64,000 bases of DNA from Laguncularia racemosa (taxonomy: Eukaryota > Streptophyta > Magnoliopsida > Myrtales > Combretaceae): contig JBBMOL010000018.1 of NCBI GenBank assembly GCA_037954665.1, positions 6,820,001 to 6,884,000 on the forward strand. Direction: 5' to 3'. Both the position numbers and the translations under genes were made by a program. A model generated the notes under the pieces. The model was given only the letters and a program-made list of their open reading frames with translations. It made no database searches and was not told the DNA's origin. Numbering within the stretch: the first letter of the stretch is position 1; each line of letters begins with the position of its first letter. This document shows positions 49,081 through 61,400 of the stretch, in pieces.

Positions 49081-49931
49081 TGATACGAACCACGCCAACC
49101 CGTGACGAAACCCAATACCAATACGTTCGGAATTCGTTGCCTAAGACACCCAAACACCTAAAGTGGAAACCGCAACCCGTTGTCTATAAGCGAGACAAGA
49201 AACTTGGTATAATGTGAAGACGCCACAATCGGGATGAAAGACCGATTGATAAGTCGGGATGAACGCCACGGAAATTAATCCGATAAGTTCTAGTTAGTTC
49301 TTGAAGAACCAAGAGAGGTGCCTCTCAAAAGTATTTAATGTTCAAAGATGTAAATTCTAAGTTGTTCTAAACCCTAGGAGCTTTTATATTAGGGTTACAA
49401 TTCGTGAAAAACAAGTCCAAAACGACGTAGCTTAGATAAGTTGCGTAAAAACACGAAAACAGAACAAGCTGGTCGGCAGGGGATATATGGCCGTGTACAC
49501 GACCGTGTACTTTGGCTGTGTACTTTTCTGTGCACATTTCGGTCACATACACGACTGTGTACTTCTGGTCGTGTATCTTTCTGTGGTTTTTCTTGTCTCC
49601 ATACACGGCCGTGCCTTTTAGCCGTGTGTCTAGCCGTGTATGATTCTGTGCAATCTTGAAATTCCTATACGGCCGTGCCTTGAAAGTACACTCCCTCTTC
49701 AACCCCGTGTCCGGTGTGACTGTATAAGAGTAAGGGTCTTCCCATGGTTTTTCCAATCCGTTCCAACTTCATGATTGCTCTAATCTTTTCCGGCTTCATG
49801 GACATCATTTATCAACCCGTTAAGTGCTTCCTTGAGTCGTTTTGGCTCGACTTCTTGTGATCGGTCCAGGCGGCACTTCAAGAGGATCCACATTCCTTCT
49901 TCCGGCTTGACTCTCATCATGGATCTCATCA
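49081..49931 (-). repeat. 5' LTR of the nested chromovirus
   Basis: Minus-strand start TGATGAGATCC (49931), end GGTTCGTATCA (49081). It carries the same ACGGCCGTGTAC-type palindromes as its partner (about 49480-49680). An AT- and T-rich leader separates it from gag (48574-49060). Confidence 0.9.
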
Positions 49932-50015
49932 ATATATACAAGACTGCATTTCGAACTCATGGAGGGCATTGTGAGTTTTTGGTTATGCCATTTGGTTTAT
50001 CAAATGTGCCACTTT
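49932..50015 (+). pseudogene. Old Ty3/gypsy RT remnant, right part
   Basis: Immediately after the target duplication the sequence reads YKTAFRTHGGHCEFLVMPF then GLSNVP, the RT stretch that should follow the part ending at 43108. Homology ends near 50015 and two stop codons follow at about 50024. The rest of the old pol is missing. Confidence 0.85.
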
Positions 50016-50029
50016 TGCTCTTATGATAG

Positions 50030-51970
50030 GACCATGATACCCATCACTATGTCTTACAGGGTAAGATCTGGGTAAGGTTTCATATCTTACCTATTTTGTA
50101 TATTACTTCATTTTGATAATAATACAATTTTAAATTTTTATTACATTGTGCAAGTTTGTAACTAGTTTCTGGAAATTTTTTCACGTAAGGTTTGTTAAGT
50201 CTTATTTTTGGAAAATTTATATACGCCATGGAACTTGAAGAAATAGGAAAACAGAAGCTCAAACAAAGAAATCATTGTGCAGAGATACGCGTGTTGATTT
50301 GAACACACGAAATAGCTATTTGATGTTAACACGTTTTCACACCCAACCGAAAATTGGGTGGCACTGTGTCACCTATTTATGTAGTTCCTCCATTAAGTTT
50401 GTATTATATTATGTAGAATTATAGGGACTGTATACTAAAGAAGGTTTATATATGAATTCATTATTCTCTCTCATAAATTCATTGACTGCCATTATTAGCT
50501 ACATTGGATTTTCATTGATATCAAAACACTGCATGAGAGGATCTTTGAAATCCATAGGATGTGCTGTAACAATTAGTTGGAAAATTAAAATTGGAATATA
50601 CTCAATTTGTAGATGAATAATTTATTATCAACTGGGAGTCTAGTCTTAAATTGTAATGCTTATCATCATTTAACCCTTACAATTCATTAGAACTAGTTAG
50701 AAGTCTATGCAATATACGATAATATTAGACATGCATTATATGCAATACAGGAATAATACTAGACATGCATGTATTCTTATATAATAAATGATTCAAGATC
50801 AATTACTTAATATTGTCTTATTTTCAATTTTTTAAAACAATTTTTGTTATTGGAAGTAAATGATCAATATTTAGCTATTATTTTCAGCATTTATTCATAG
50901 CAAGATGACTCCACATTTATAAGAATTTCAAATATGAAGGGTTTTATGAAAATGTTAAGACATGTTAACAAATTATTTAAACAACTTAAGGTCTCAAAAA
51001 TGAATGATTTATTGTCTTGGTTTATGAATAATGAAACTACTTTTAATATACCTTTAAGAGTTTAGAGATATCATCAATGGAAATAAGCTTTTAGAGACAA
51101 TCAAAATTATTGTCATTTTTTTTCTTTAACTATATTTGCATAATTTGGAAGAGAGAAAATTCAAACCTGATTCTAAAGAGAATAAAGTTAATATCAACAA
51201 GATTACAAGGTCTTGGCTATTATCATAGTTTAGGAATGGCAAAATGAGTCTACATTTTAATAAATGTAAAATAAAAGGATATTGTGACATGATTTATGCT
51301 ATTCATAGTCTCGAAAATGATTGACTTATATCATATATTGACCATATTGTGATATCTATTATATCTACGTCTCAACTTTTTATTCAACTCTACACCCTCT
51401 TACATTAACTAAATTACCAACAAGTCCTTAATATCATTTAGTAAATATTTTATTTGTCTAATGATTGAAACTATTCCTATTAATAAAAAAGTTATTATTG
51501 TAGTTTCATATCATTTCGTACTCTCATATTTAAAATTAACAAATTCTTTCCACATGTGAAGAAATTAATAAAAGTATTTATTCCATAAATTCAAAAATTT
51601 GACTCTCATAATTTCTCTCCAAATCTTTACCACCTCATCTCATTTATTCCATAAAAGCATTGGAAAAGGTTACTATTATTTGGAGAAAAAAAGTGCTCTT
51701 TGCGTACTGCGCAAGTTTCTATGTTTTTAGGCTACACATTTTTGTTTGAGTCTTTATCTTTGTGTTATACATGTTGGAGTAATTTAATAGTTTTCTCTAT
51801 TTATGATTTTGTAATGTCCTAAAACTTGGGCCACGTTATTGCCAGCCACATGTCCTTATCTCACAAGAACATGTTAAGGTTCTGAAACAAATCCAATATT
51901 TTTTAATCTATAACTTCTATAATAAAAGCATTTCATACATCTCCAAAGTTTTAAATAATAACTTAAAATG
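50030..51970. other. AT-rich intergenic sequence
   Basis: No gene, repeat family or RNA gene recognised. Confidence 0.5.
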
Positions 51971-52590
51971 GCCAACACCACTTTAAAAACAAATTAATGA
52001 AAACAAACAACTATAAAAAGGAAAAAAGGATTATAATTTCTTCTTATCTCTTTAGAACATGATTAAAAGGATATTTTTACATTGTATTGATTGAAGGAAA
52101 GATTATTTTCATAAAAAGTACATGATAGAGGATTGGATTGTTTAAATAACTAAACACGAGTAAATTTTATTTATTGGTTTGTATAATGGGTACAAATTCT
52201 TCAAAAATGAGAAACACCACTTAAAAAATGACAATAAATGAAAACAACTATAAAGAAAAAGGTTACAATTTCTTATTATCTCTTTATAAAATCAATAAAA
52301 GGATATTTTCACATTATATTAAATAAAGGAAAGTTTATTTTCATAAAAAATGAAAAACAAAGGATTACATTAAAATGTTGAAACAATTAAAATGAGTAAT
52401 TTAGAATTAGAAATTTCTACAATGGGTATAAATTCTTTCAAAAGGGAGGCACCACTTAAAAAAAAATACTGAAAACTAGAAAGAACAAGAAAAAGGGTTA
52501 CAACTTCCACTTATCTCTTTAGAAAATGATTAAAAAAATATTTTACTTATTTTTATAAAAAGTAAAAGATTAAAAAATTATTTTTTAACC
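51970..52590 (+). repeat. Threefold ~237-bp tandem repeat upstream of COPT gene 3
   Basis: CACCACTT-AAAA anchors recur at 51976, 52215 and 52450. Each is followed in the same order by AAAACAACTATAAA-like, GGTTACAATTTCTTATTATC-like and TTTCATAAAAAGT-like sequence. The periods are 239 and 235 bp. The copies are diverged. The array ends about 280 bases before the COPT ATG. Confidence 0.75.
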
Positions 52591-52694
52591 ATTTTAACTT
52601 GCTACACCAGATCAAAAGATGACTATATGGTGCAGCATGCTACACCCTAAAATTTTTCCTAAATTTATGGTCGTAGATAGTACAAAATCAAACA

Positions 52695-52746
52695 GTACTG
52701 CTAGCATAAACCAGCAGTACTACTGCTCTACATATCTCAATATAAA
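52695..52746 (+). promoter_or_regulatory. Promoter of COPT gene 3 with GTAC sites
   Basis: Two GTAC cores (52695 and 52717) lie in the near-palindromes CAGTACTG and GCAGTACTACTGC, followed by TATAAAC at 52741, about 125 bases before the ATG. The sequence is unrelated to the promoters of genes 1 and 2, so the GTAC pair is not explained by recent duplication. A copper-response role is inferred. Confidence 0.5.
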
Positions 52747-52867
52747 CCCTTGATTTTTTTAACTTTCCGTTGAAAAGGCCATATTTAAATCTCTTTTGTC
52801 ACACATATATACCAAAACCCTAATCACCATTTTAACTCCTTCACAAACCCTGCTTATAAAGCAAGAA

Positions 52868-53320
52868 ATGAACGACACGCACAATCACATACACCCCAAC
52901 ATGGGCGGGATGGGGATGAACGGTTCTCACCGTAGGATGATGATGCACATGTCCTTCTATTGGGGTGCGAACGGCATCGTTTTGTTCACGGGGTGGCCGG
53001 GGTTTAATTCCGTCATGTACTACTTGTCTCTAGTGTTTGTGTTTGTCATGAGTATCCTTGTCGAGTGGATGTCCCATTGCCAGCTTATAAAGTCGGAAGA
53101 CAAGGCTGTTGTGAGGTTTCTGCAGACCGTTATGCATGCAATTAGGATGGGTTTGGCTTACATGGTGATGCTTGCGGTTATGTCATTCAATGGAGGTGTT
53201 TTCGTGGTGGCAGTTGCTGGACATGCTTTAGGGTTTCTCATTTTTGGAAGTAGTGTTGTTAAGAAGTCTCCAGCGCCTCGTTACCAGAAGACCTCTGATC
53301 TTCCTCCCATGTCATGCTGA
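52868..53320 (+). CDS. COPT/CTR-family copper transporter, gene 3 of 3
   Basis: A 150-residue Cu(I) transporter, the most diverged of the three. The N-terminus is the richest in metal ligands: HNHIH followed by NMGGMGMNG and RRMMMHM, a likely copper-gathering ectodomain. Span 1 lies at about 48-66, MxxxM at 101-105 in span 2 (MVMLAVMSFNGG), GxxxG at 118-122 in span 3. The tail ends PPMSC with a single Cys, lacking a CxC. The frame is open upstream but has no earlier ATG; the first in-frame ATG is 52868. Single exon without defects. Being diverged in coding and promoter sequence, it predates the gene 1/gene 2 duplication. Confidence 0.95.
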   Translation: MNDTHNHIHPNMGGMGMNGSHRRMMMHMSFYWGANGIVLFTGWPGFNSVMYYLSLVFVFVMSILVEWMSHCQLIKSEDKAVVRFLQTVMHAIRMGLAYMVMLAVMSFNGGVFVVAVAGHALGFLIFGSSVVKKSPAPRYQKTSDLPPMSC

Positions 53321-53599
53321 TGGTGATGGTTGAATTACCAAGAGATGTTTGTTTATTTATTTTATTTTGGGTAGAAAGAGTTGTTTATTTTGATTTATTA
53401 TATATTTGCCTTCCAAGGAGTACCTAATAAGTGTTGCATTGTCCATCGTTCAAAAAAAAATAATAATAATTTAAGATTAATTATTATATATATCTATTGG
53501 ATTTAGAGATTGGCCCCTTACATTTTGCATATGGTAGATGCAATCATTCAATTTTTTTTTAACATATATTTAATCCTATATACAATATGTCCTTCCCCT

Positions 53600-54185
53600 T
53601 CCTATCCCAACTACTATATACATTAAGAATATTTGATACAAGTACCATTTTATACTCTTTTTGGTATGTGGTAGTGTTTGCTTGGGGTGGAAAAGACAGA
53701 GATAGGCAGTTACATCTCTTCAGAATTTAGATACGATTATATTTGCATAAGTTTAATTTTTAATTTTTTTATTTTTTTTTAACCATAAAGTTTTTTGGAG
53801 AACTAGTGCCAGCCATTCTATCTACCCTTCTCTGTGAAACAGCTTCAAAAATTTCCATAAACTTTAATTTATTCTTCATCTTTTCCTGCATAGAAAGCAA
53901 AGCTTTTTGGTTTTTTGGCCAGAGAAGGCCACTTAAATCGAACAGAAATAAACAAAACGTATCCTGACTATATTTATCGACCTGGTTTCAATTCAATGCC
54001 AGGTCATTAATTTCTAAGCCTCCTGTTGATGAGCAGACTGAAACAATTAATACTGACGACGAATGACGAAGGAGAGTGCCTTTGCCGTGGAGATGCAGTT
54101 GCACCTAGCTTTTAATACGCAATGTAAGGAGTGCCTTTGGCGTAGGGATGCAGTTGCACCTATCTTTTAATATGCAATGTATTGT
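53600..54185 (+). repeat. COPT 3' flank segment matching 25911-26165
   Basis: Colinear with 25911-26165 on the same strand, with an extra ~280 bases (about 53690-53975). At its end a 55-bp unit (GTGCCTTTG-CGT-G-GATGCAGTTGCACCTA...) is repeated twice in tandem (54076-54130 and 54131-54185); the upstream copy has only one. Confidence 0.6.
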
Positions 54186-55015
54186 GTTTTATATGTAAGA
54201 ATATAAGACCCTCGTATAAATTCCATTTTCATATAAAATGTTGCACTGGTGAAAGAAAATACAATGAAGGAAATCGAGTAAATGATGTTCTGTACACATG
54301 TGATGGGGGACAGTCATAGTGATAAAACTCATATAAATAACTATTACTGGGATAAAATTAAAGAAATAGAGAAAAGAAAAGTTGAAAAAAAGGAATCATC
54401 TTGCGGAGAGATAAACTATTGATTTTAAGCAAATACTCATCACCAATACATGAATATAATATATGAATTTGGAGATCCTGACAAAACATATCATTAACTT
54501 CCCTTAGAGGGATCTGTAACTACTATCATTGATGCTATGCCTGCCACGATACTTGCTCTTTTAGACACGGCTTGAATTATCTTATTGGATAGAATGCTTT
54601 ATATTGTCCATTTTAGTCAATATTATTTTTCCTCGAACAAATTTTGTGGATTTCATACGGTTAATAAATTCTATCGGTAGTTTGCATGGGGGGATTGCAA
54701 ATTTTTTTGTCATAAAAAGATTAAACCATTTATAGCAAGAAATATCTCCCTGTTTAAATCGGCAAAAATTGATTGGATGTTCACCTAGAAGAATAACTAT
54801 TTCATTATCTTATTATTCCATATAAAGTTATTATTATGTTATTAAGTTGAATTATAAATAGTAGCAATTTTCAATAAATTGCTCTTACTTAAGATATTGA
54901 ATAGTGTAGACGCTACATTTTTTGTCCCTCTAGTTTATTAATATTTTATTCATTTTTTTATAATAAGAACAAAAATATACAAAAAAGACAAAAAAGGATA
55001 AATATAATTTAATTA
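54186..55015. other. AT-rich intergenic sequence
   Basis: Nothing recognisable as a gene or repeat. Confidence 0.5.
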
Positions 55016-55019
55016 TATT

Positions 55020-55275
55020 ATAAAATTGAGGCACGTGCCGATGGCCTATTGGAAAACATACACATACATTTGTAGGAAACCCAAGTTTGATCCTCACCCC
55101 CAACCCCCCATGCGCATTAATTTTTTCAAAATGGAAAAAGGAATAAATGCAACTTGGGTGCAATAAAAAATTGAGGCATAGACCAACAACTTATTGGAAA
55201 GTATACATACACAAGGAGAAATGACTTGAGTTCGAAATAGCTGTGTGGCACCCAAATATCTTCATCTTTTTTTTC
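55020..55275 (+). repeat. Two adjacent SINE-like units
   Basis: AAAATTGAGGCA starts near 55022 and 55168. Each unit then reads a box-A-like stretch (GATGGCCTATTGG / AACAACTTATTGG), AAA-ATACACATAC, and a box-B-like stretch (AAGTTTGATCC / GAGTTCGAAAT). The layout resembles a tRNA-derived SINE, but the units are short and diverged. Confidence 0.35.
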
Positions 55276-56239
55276 TTCCCTAGCCACATGGCAACTATTC
55301 ATTGGTTGTGCACTATTCATTGCCTTCCTCCTCTTGTTCACATTTCACTCTTTTTTCCTTCTTAGAATGGCCACTTTCAAAGTATTTTTTTTTTATCTTC
55401 TTTTCTTCATGATTTCACTAAATTAATGGTGAAATCATGAAGATCACATTGCCTATTGTGCATCTAAGCTAAGAATCAATCCAAATACACTTGATTACTT
55501 AGCTAAAATAGGAATGGAAAATGGATAAAAATCATCTCATGAGGATATAGTTTTTCCACATCTAGCTTGATTTAGATAGAATCAAAGCTTCCCCTCAGAT
55601 ATATGGATAAGAATATATTCATTTTTACACTCTAATAGCTTGAATTGCATTTATTTCCTTGGAAAAAAAATATTCCAAGAACCTCCATAATAGGCAAATC
55701 TTCACATTTAAGAGCTTCCATGTTCAAACCATCCTCAATTAGTATAAACAGGACCATCCTTTCTTCTTCCAAGAGACGAATAGAATCACAAATCACTTCC
55801 ATTCAAGCTTGTAGTCTAGTTCTCTCTCTAGCTGATTTCCTTTCTTTCTCTAGAAACTAGTTTAATCCAATCACTTATGGGAGAAAACTCCACCACCCTT
55901 AGGTTCCCCATTGTCAAAAATTCCAAAAAAAAAAATCCCTTTTTAGCTTAGAAACATTTAAAAAGACACTAGTCGGGATAAATCATACTTCCACTATCAG
56001 CTACCATTTCGACCACCACCTTCCGTCATTTTTGGGAATGAAATAGCTATGTGGGTCGACACGCCGTCCTCCACCAAGTTGTTCCAACACCACCCTTAGA
56101 ATGGGCAACCACCAAAAGTCGTCGCCTCTCCTCTGATCCACACTCAACTTCGACCAAGTTTGTATTTTTTTTTTTTTTTTGAGATTCTAGCTTTTAAAAA
56201 TAAAAAAAAATTATAAATTTTTAAGACATTTTTTAAATA

Positions 56240-56275
<36 letters not shown>

Positions 56276-56449
56276 TTTCTAAGACATTTTTTATACAATC
56301 TAATTTTTTCAAATATTTTAGCCTTTAAAAAATATTATTATTATTTTATATTTTAGATTATATATATATATATATATATTATAAATTTTTTTTTGGACAT
56401 TTTAACTAAAAAAATTATTTTTTTCCAATTTTTTTTTTGAAAATCAATA
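55276..56449. other. Intergenic; possible 5' part of a degenerate LTR
   Basis: A GC-richer stretch (55990-56160) stands at roughly the place where the Ogre LTR has its GC-rich part, so the LTR fragment that follows may begin here. ATGT repeats (56248-56275) and TA repeats (about 56360-56380) are present. No gene. Confidence 0.4.
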
Positions 56450-56894
56450 AAATTTTCCTAACAATTTAGAATTTATGCGAATTACAACCGGTCTGATCCC
56501 AAATAGTAGGTACGTAGGCACATATGGGGCAACCTCAATAATAATTTTTTTCTTAGAATAAATTTTCTTTAGTCAAACATTTTTTTCTTTTTGAAAAATA
56601 ATATTTAATTTTGGAAGGTTAATATGGTAATCATAATATTTTAAAAGATAGGCCCCAAGCGTAGAATCTCTGATTTTCTAAGAAATACATTTTTTTTTTA
56701 AGTTCAGTAGCCAAGTTAGAATTAATTACTGCTCTATTAATTCTAACTTAATATTTTTCCCAATCATAATCAAGTGGCGACTCCTATTTTTTAAAGTAAT
56801 TTTTTTTTTAATCTTAGTCGAAGGTTTACACTAAATGAGCATAAGGTTTAATGTAAATCAGATTAGGAAAAAGAGAAAAAAATTAGGGTCGACA
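56450..56894 (+). repeat. Degenerate LTR of the Ogre family
   Basis: It shares, in order, GGTACGTAGGCAC, GGGGCAACC, AGTGGCGACTCC, ATGAGCATA-GGTTTA and AATCAGATTAGGAA with the inverse of the LTR at 26647, and ends GGGTCGACA. There are no internal genes and no PBS after it, so it is a solo LTR or fragment, much older than the 26.6-kb element. Confidence 0.65.
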
Positions 56895-57677
56895 AATAGC
56901 AATTCATATCTCTAACTCACAAATTGCTATTCAATTATCCATTTATCATTCTTGTCATATATATCCTATCCTTGTAAATTGTGTTTAGTTTGTATTGCTA
57001 TAGAAAGTGGAGAAGTGTAGGGATGCTAAGGTATGTAATGAACAATTTATTTTTTGTTTATATCATATTTATTATTCATTTTTGTGTCAACTAAATAAAT
57101 TAGTGATTTGAACCATTGATTTACATAATTGGAAGTAGCCTACTAAGTTTACAACAAAACCTAGAAATCGATCATTAATCTAATTTAAATACCTCTATAG
57201 GATATACCTCCATAGAAAACTAAAGAGTAAAGGTAGTAAGTGATTCAATTAAGTAGTTCCCTATAGAAAATTATAGACTCTAGAGATAGTATTATATTTG
57301 ATGATAAGGAAAACTAAAACATGCTTTGGACATTATTGTGTTGTTATCAGTTTAATAGATTATGTCATGAATTACTGGTCCAAATATCTCATTTTATGAT
57401 CATACCGGTTACATGATGCAATATGTGCATGCACAATGGAGTTAGCTGGCAATTTGGCACTCGACCCATCAACTTAAACATGATAATTATTGACAACAAT
57501 AATCAAACTCATTTGGTGCCACTTATAAATATGTCTACTTTTGGGTGCAACATTGAAACTCGTTAACAAACTTATTTAATAAAAATATCTCATACACATG
57601 TTTGGGTCTAACCTATTAACCTATTTAAGATTAAAATTTCCAATATTTGTGTTTAATTCTATACTCTACTATCTTTG

Positions 57678-58165
57678 CAATATCCCATGTGAAATATAGT
57701 CCTACATATTGTAGGAGAAAATTGGTATTATAAAAACAAATAGTAAATAACATGTTAACACTAATTAAAAACTTTTTTGTTAAGCAGTTGAAAAAAAGGT
57801 CTATTAGTGTTTATTGGTTTAGTTATTGATTACTTTTGACTTGAGATATTACAAATAATAGTAGAGTTGACCCTCTATTGATAGGCGTCCAATTTAGAGA
57901 CGATTGAAAAGGGAAAAAACTAAGCTCAATTGTAAAATCTTATGATAATGACATCGAGTGTTTATGGGGAAGGGTGGGGATAATGATACCTTATGTGACA
58001 TGTAGTCCCACATAGATTATAGGATAAAATTGATATTGGTTTATAAGGCTAAACAGTGATTAATATACCAATACTAGTTAGTAACTTTTGCATCAAGTGT
58101 TTATAAAAAAAATCCATTAATATTTGTTAGTTTAGTTATTGGCAATCTTTGACTTAAGGCATTAC
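57678..58165 (+). repeat. Diverged direct repeat pair
   Basis: 57678-57852 and 57986-58165 align in the same direction: TGTGA-AT-TAGTCC-ACAT near the start, TTTAGTTATTG in the middle, and TTTGACTT-AG-ATTAC at the end. I see no coding content; a hydrophobic frame starting at 58139 has no family resemblance. Confidence 0.5.
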
Positions 58166-58410
58166 GGTCTTCTTGCTCTAGTCTATTCTCTAGTTTCCAC
58201 CTTTGCACATGCCTCTCTCTCATCATCAACTACTACTAATTTGTCATCAATCTTGCTAGTTGTCATTATTCTCTCTTTGAATATTGTTCTCATCCACCTT
58301 GGCTCTAATTTTGTAAAAGTGACACTCTTAACTATTACTTTCTATATTCTAATTTCCAATAATTCTTTTAGAAAAAAAGTATAGTTATAATACATTCTAA
58401 GCTTTGTTTT

Positions 58411-61400
58411 TGTCATGCCTTGTAGCTTAGTTAAGTAGTCCTATCGTATCAGCTAACTAATTAGGATGGTTATTATAATACAGCCATGATAATTAGTTAG
58501 TGGGTACAAGGCCTTACAATTTTAAAACATAATTACTTAAGGAATAATGCTTCATTTATTACCAAAATGAGTTTAGTACAAGCATACCAAGGCTTCTAAT
58601 AACCTAGCCCCTATCATGTATACAAACAAAATTTAGTTTGTGTTGCCTCACTTGATCCTATCTACGTATTGAATTGTTCCTTGGCATCTTTTACGATAAG
58701 CCTTTAGGTCCCCACAAACAATCTATAGGGATGTGACCAAAACCATAGCTTAGTGAGTAGCAAAGGAAAAGCACCACACATAAGCACAACGAGAGCAAAC
58801 AAGTCCTTTGGAGTGTATGAATTAGACAATATTGCCACCTACACAATGTTGATCTGTTTATCATGAGAATGAAGAAATTAACCCTACTTTAGCTTAGGTT
58901 TCGAGGAATGTTTCACACTTATCAATCACCACCCACCAAATCTAAGGTTGTAAAATGAACCCCTAAGTTCCCTCTATACCCATTTTGGGTTACCCTTTTA
59001 GTAGCTTTTAACTTGTACTACGACCTCCTATCTAATTACTTAGTTCAATAAGATTAAAAGAAGGAATCCCCAATCTTCACCAAAATGAGTGGTGTTTGGT
59101 GGGCATAAGCTATGCAATCAATATAGGGTACAATGTATGACCAATTGTTAATGTGAAGTATAACATTAGTTAGGTTAAGGAGGTAATCAAATAGTATTCA
59201 CACTTGATTCACAACAAAATAATAAGTTTTTAGCATTAACACCAAGGCACACCATACACATAGAAGCTAACACAATTATAGCAAACATGTTTTCTGCATG
59301 CATAAACACAAGTACTATATTACAAGCACAATTAGTGTAATGTCTTACAATCCTTTGTTAATACATTAATAATTATCGAGAGGCAGGCCACTTACCTAGT
59401 GTAATATATGTTTTTCAATTCACTTCTATACTTATAAATATCCTAAAATAACATAATTAGACAAGAGTTAGTTAATGAAATTAAAAGAGTTATATATTCT
59501 TACAATCCCTTGTTAACACATTAGTAATTGTCATGAGGCAGGCCACTTACCTATTGTAATATATGCTTGGCAATCCAATTTCTGTACTTGTAAATATCTT
59601 AAAATACCATAATTAGACTAGTGTTAATGAAATTAAAGGATTTTATATATTCTGTAGTGAATTGATTTTATGTTTTATTGCCATTTAGGCTTCAACAATC
59701 ACTTTTAGGCTTGATTGAAAGATGAAATTGTATGCATCTTTTAAAGAAATATTAATTTATAGAATAATATTCATGTTATGTGGAAAATGCAATATGGATG
59801 TGGGTGGAAATCTTAGTTTATTTTGTTGGATAAATTTGGAAATCCAAATATAGAAATTATGGAATTTTGAAGATAATCACATTTATTCTATACGTGGAGT
59901 AGCTGATTCAAAGGTTGCTAAATTCCTTATGATAGTGAAATTAAGGACCACTTGTAGCCATTGTATACTTAGACTTTATAAATTTGTAGGATGGTTTTGC
60001 ATGAAAAGTCAATAAGTTGTAAAGTATTACTAAATAGGTATTTATTATATAGAATAACTGATCATAAAGGAGTCAATAGCTCAAAGTACAAAGGTTAAAA
60101 GGTGTTTTATACAAGTCATGACATGCTATGCAATGACTAAAAAGGGTTTATGTGGAGATATGCTTATAAGGTTTATAATATCAGTATAAAAGAATACTTT
60201 CAAATAGTAATAGAAGGGGCACTAAATAAGAAGGATTGAAACTAAACTTTTAATGCAAGTTTACATTATAATTTAGTGTAAATAAGCTGTTTAAATTTTT
60301 TTTTTCTGAAAGTTATTTAATTATTATTAGTATTTTAGCTAGTTTATTATGTGACTAGCCCTAAAATACAAAATAAATAGAAAATACTTAATCAAATAGT
60401 AACAAAAGCTACCAATAATGTTAAAAATCATGTGTAAAAGTATAGTGGTTAAAAACGAAGTATAACTAGAGTTTTCCTAATTCCTAAAACTAACAATTCA
60501 CCTAATATACTATTGAAACTACCAAAAATTATTATTATTTTTTTTAAAACTAAACATGGGAAATTAAATCTAAGAAAAATAATATAGCAAAGTAAGAGAA
60601 TGAAGAACTTACAAATCCGAAGATGTGACGAAATATTGATAGAATAATATTATAAGAAAACCCAACTGAAATACGATCAAAACCTCGAAACACCACTCAA
60701 ACGACCACCACCATCACTTGAGTGTTGGCCCATCTCAAAAGAAGGGAAAAGTCCCAATTTTCACCCCTTGTTATCTATTGAAGGCTAATAACTCATAGTG
60801 AAATGAGGAGGACCCTTGGCAGTATTTATAGCATTTCAACCATCTTAATTATTTAATTTTTTAATCTTATAGTGGAGTAAAAATCTGCAAAAAAGTGAAA
60901 ACATATTCTATGCAATTTGACACATGTATGGTAAAATTGTCATAATTTTTAGGCATTTGTATGAATTTTGGTGAGCTATTGAAGAATTTTTCACAATTTT
61001 ATGTTTTTATTTTTTATTTATTTTTATTTTGGTAGCCTTTGTTTTCCAATTTGCTACACTTTGTGGATATTTGTATAGCAAATTTCATATTGCTTGACAA
61101 CTAAAAAGTGTGTTTGGAATTTGTTTTTGGCATTTTTGAGATGTCTTTATTTGGTATTTTGTTATATTTTTTCATTTTATCTTAATATTTTATTATTGTA
61201 TTTAACTTTTTGAAATTTTGAGTGAAAATTATTGATGGATATGATCATGATGATGTCTTAAATGCATGTAACACGAGTCTATCAATATCTTTACCTTAGC
61301 TTTGGTAATTTACCTATCATAATTTATTATTTATTGTTTACTATCATATTTTTACATTTTACTATAAATTTTTTAATTTTTAGGGGCAATTTGGTCTTTT

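Larger units (their letters stand above)
43109..49931 (-). mobile_element. Complete chromovirus (Ty3/gypsy) nested in an older element
   Basis: Two near-identical LTRs (43109-43958, 850 bp; 49081-49931, 851 bp) bound a gag-pol on the minus strand. The 5-mer ATATA flanks both sides (43104-43108, 49932-49936). PBS and PPT are in the right places. Gag, protease, RT, RNase H and integrase lie in one long frame, as in chromoviruses. No classic chromodomain is visible and pol runs into the 3' LTR, which suggests the CRM (centromeric) branch; this is an inference. Eight in-frame stops and one frameshift make it non-autonomous. LTR similarity indicates a fairly recent insertion. Confidence 0.9.

Noticed and set aside
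52796..52867. 24-residue N-terminal extension of COPT gene 3
   Set aside because: The codon at 52796 is TTG, not ATG, and the extension has no COPT-like content.
54930..55341. Two minus-strand frames of 71-77 residues
   Set aside because: They mirror the two SINE-like units and have no protein features beyond hydrophobic tails from AT-rich sequence.
58139..58384. 81-residue hydrophobic frame
   Set aside because: It starts at TTG, lies in a diverged direct repeat and has no family signature.
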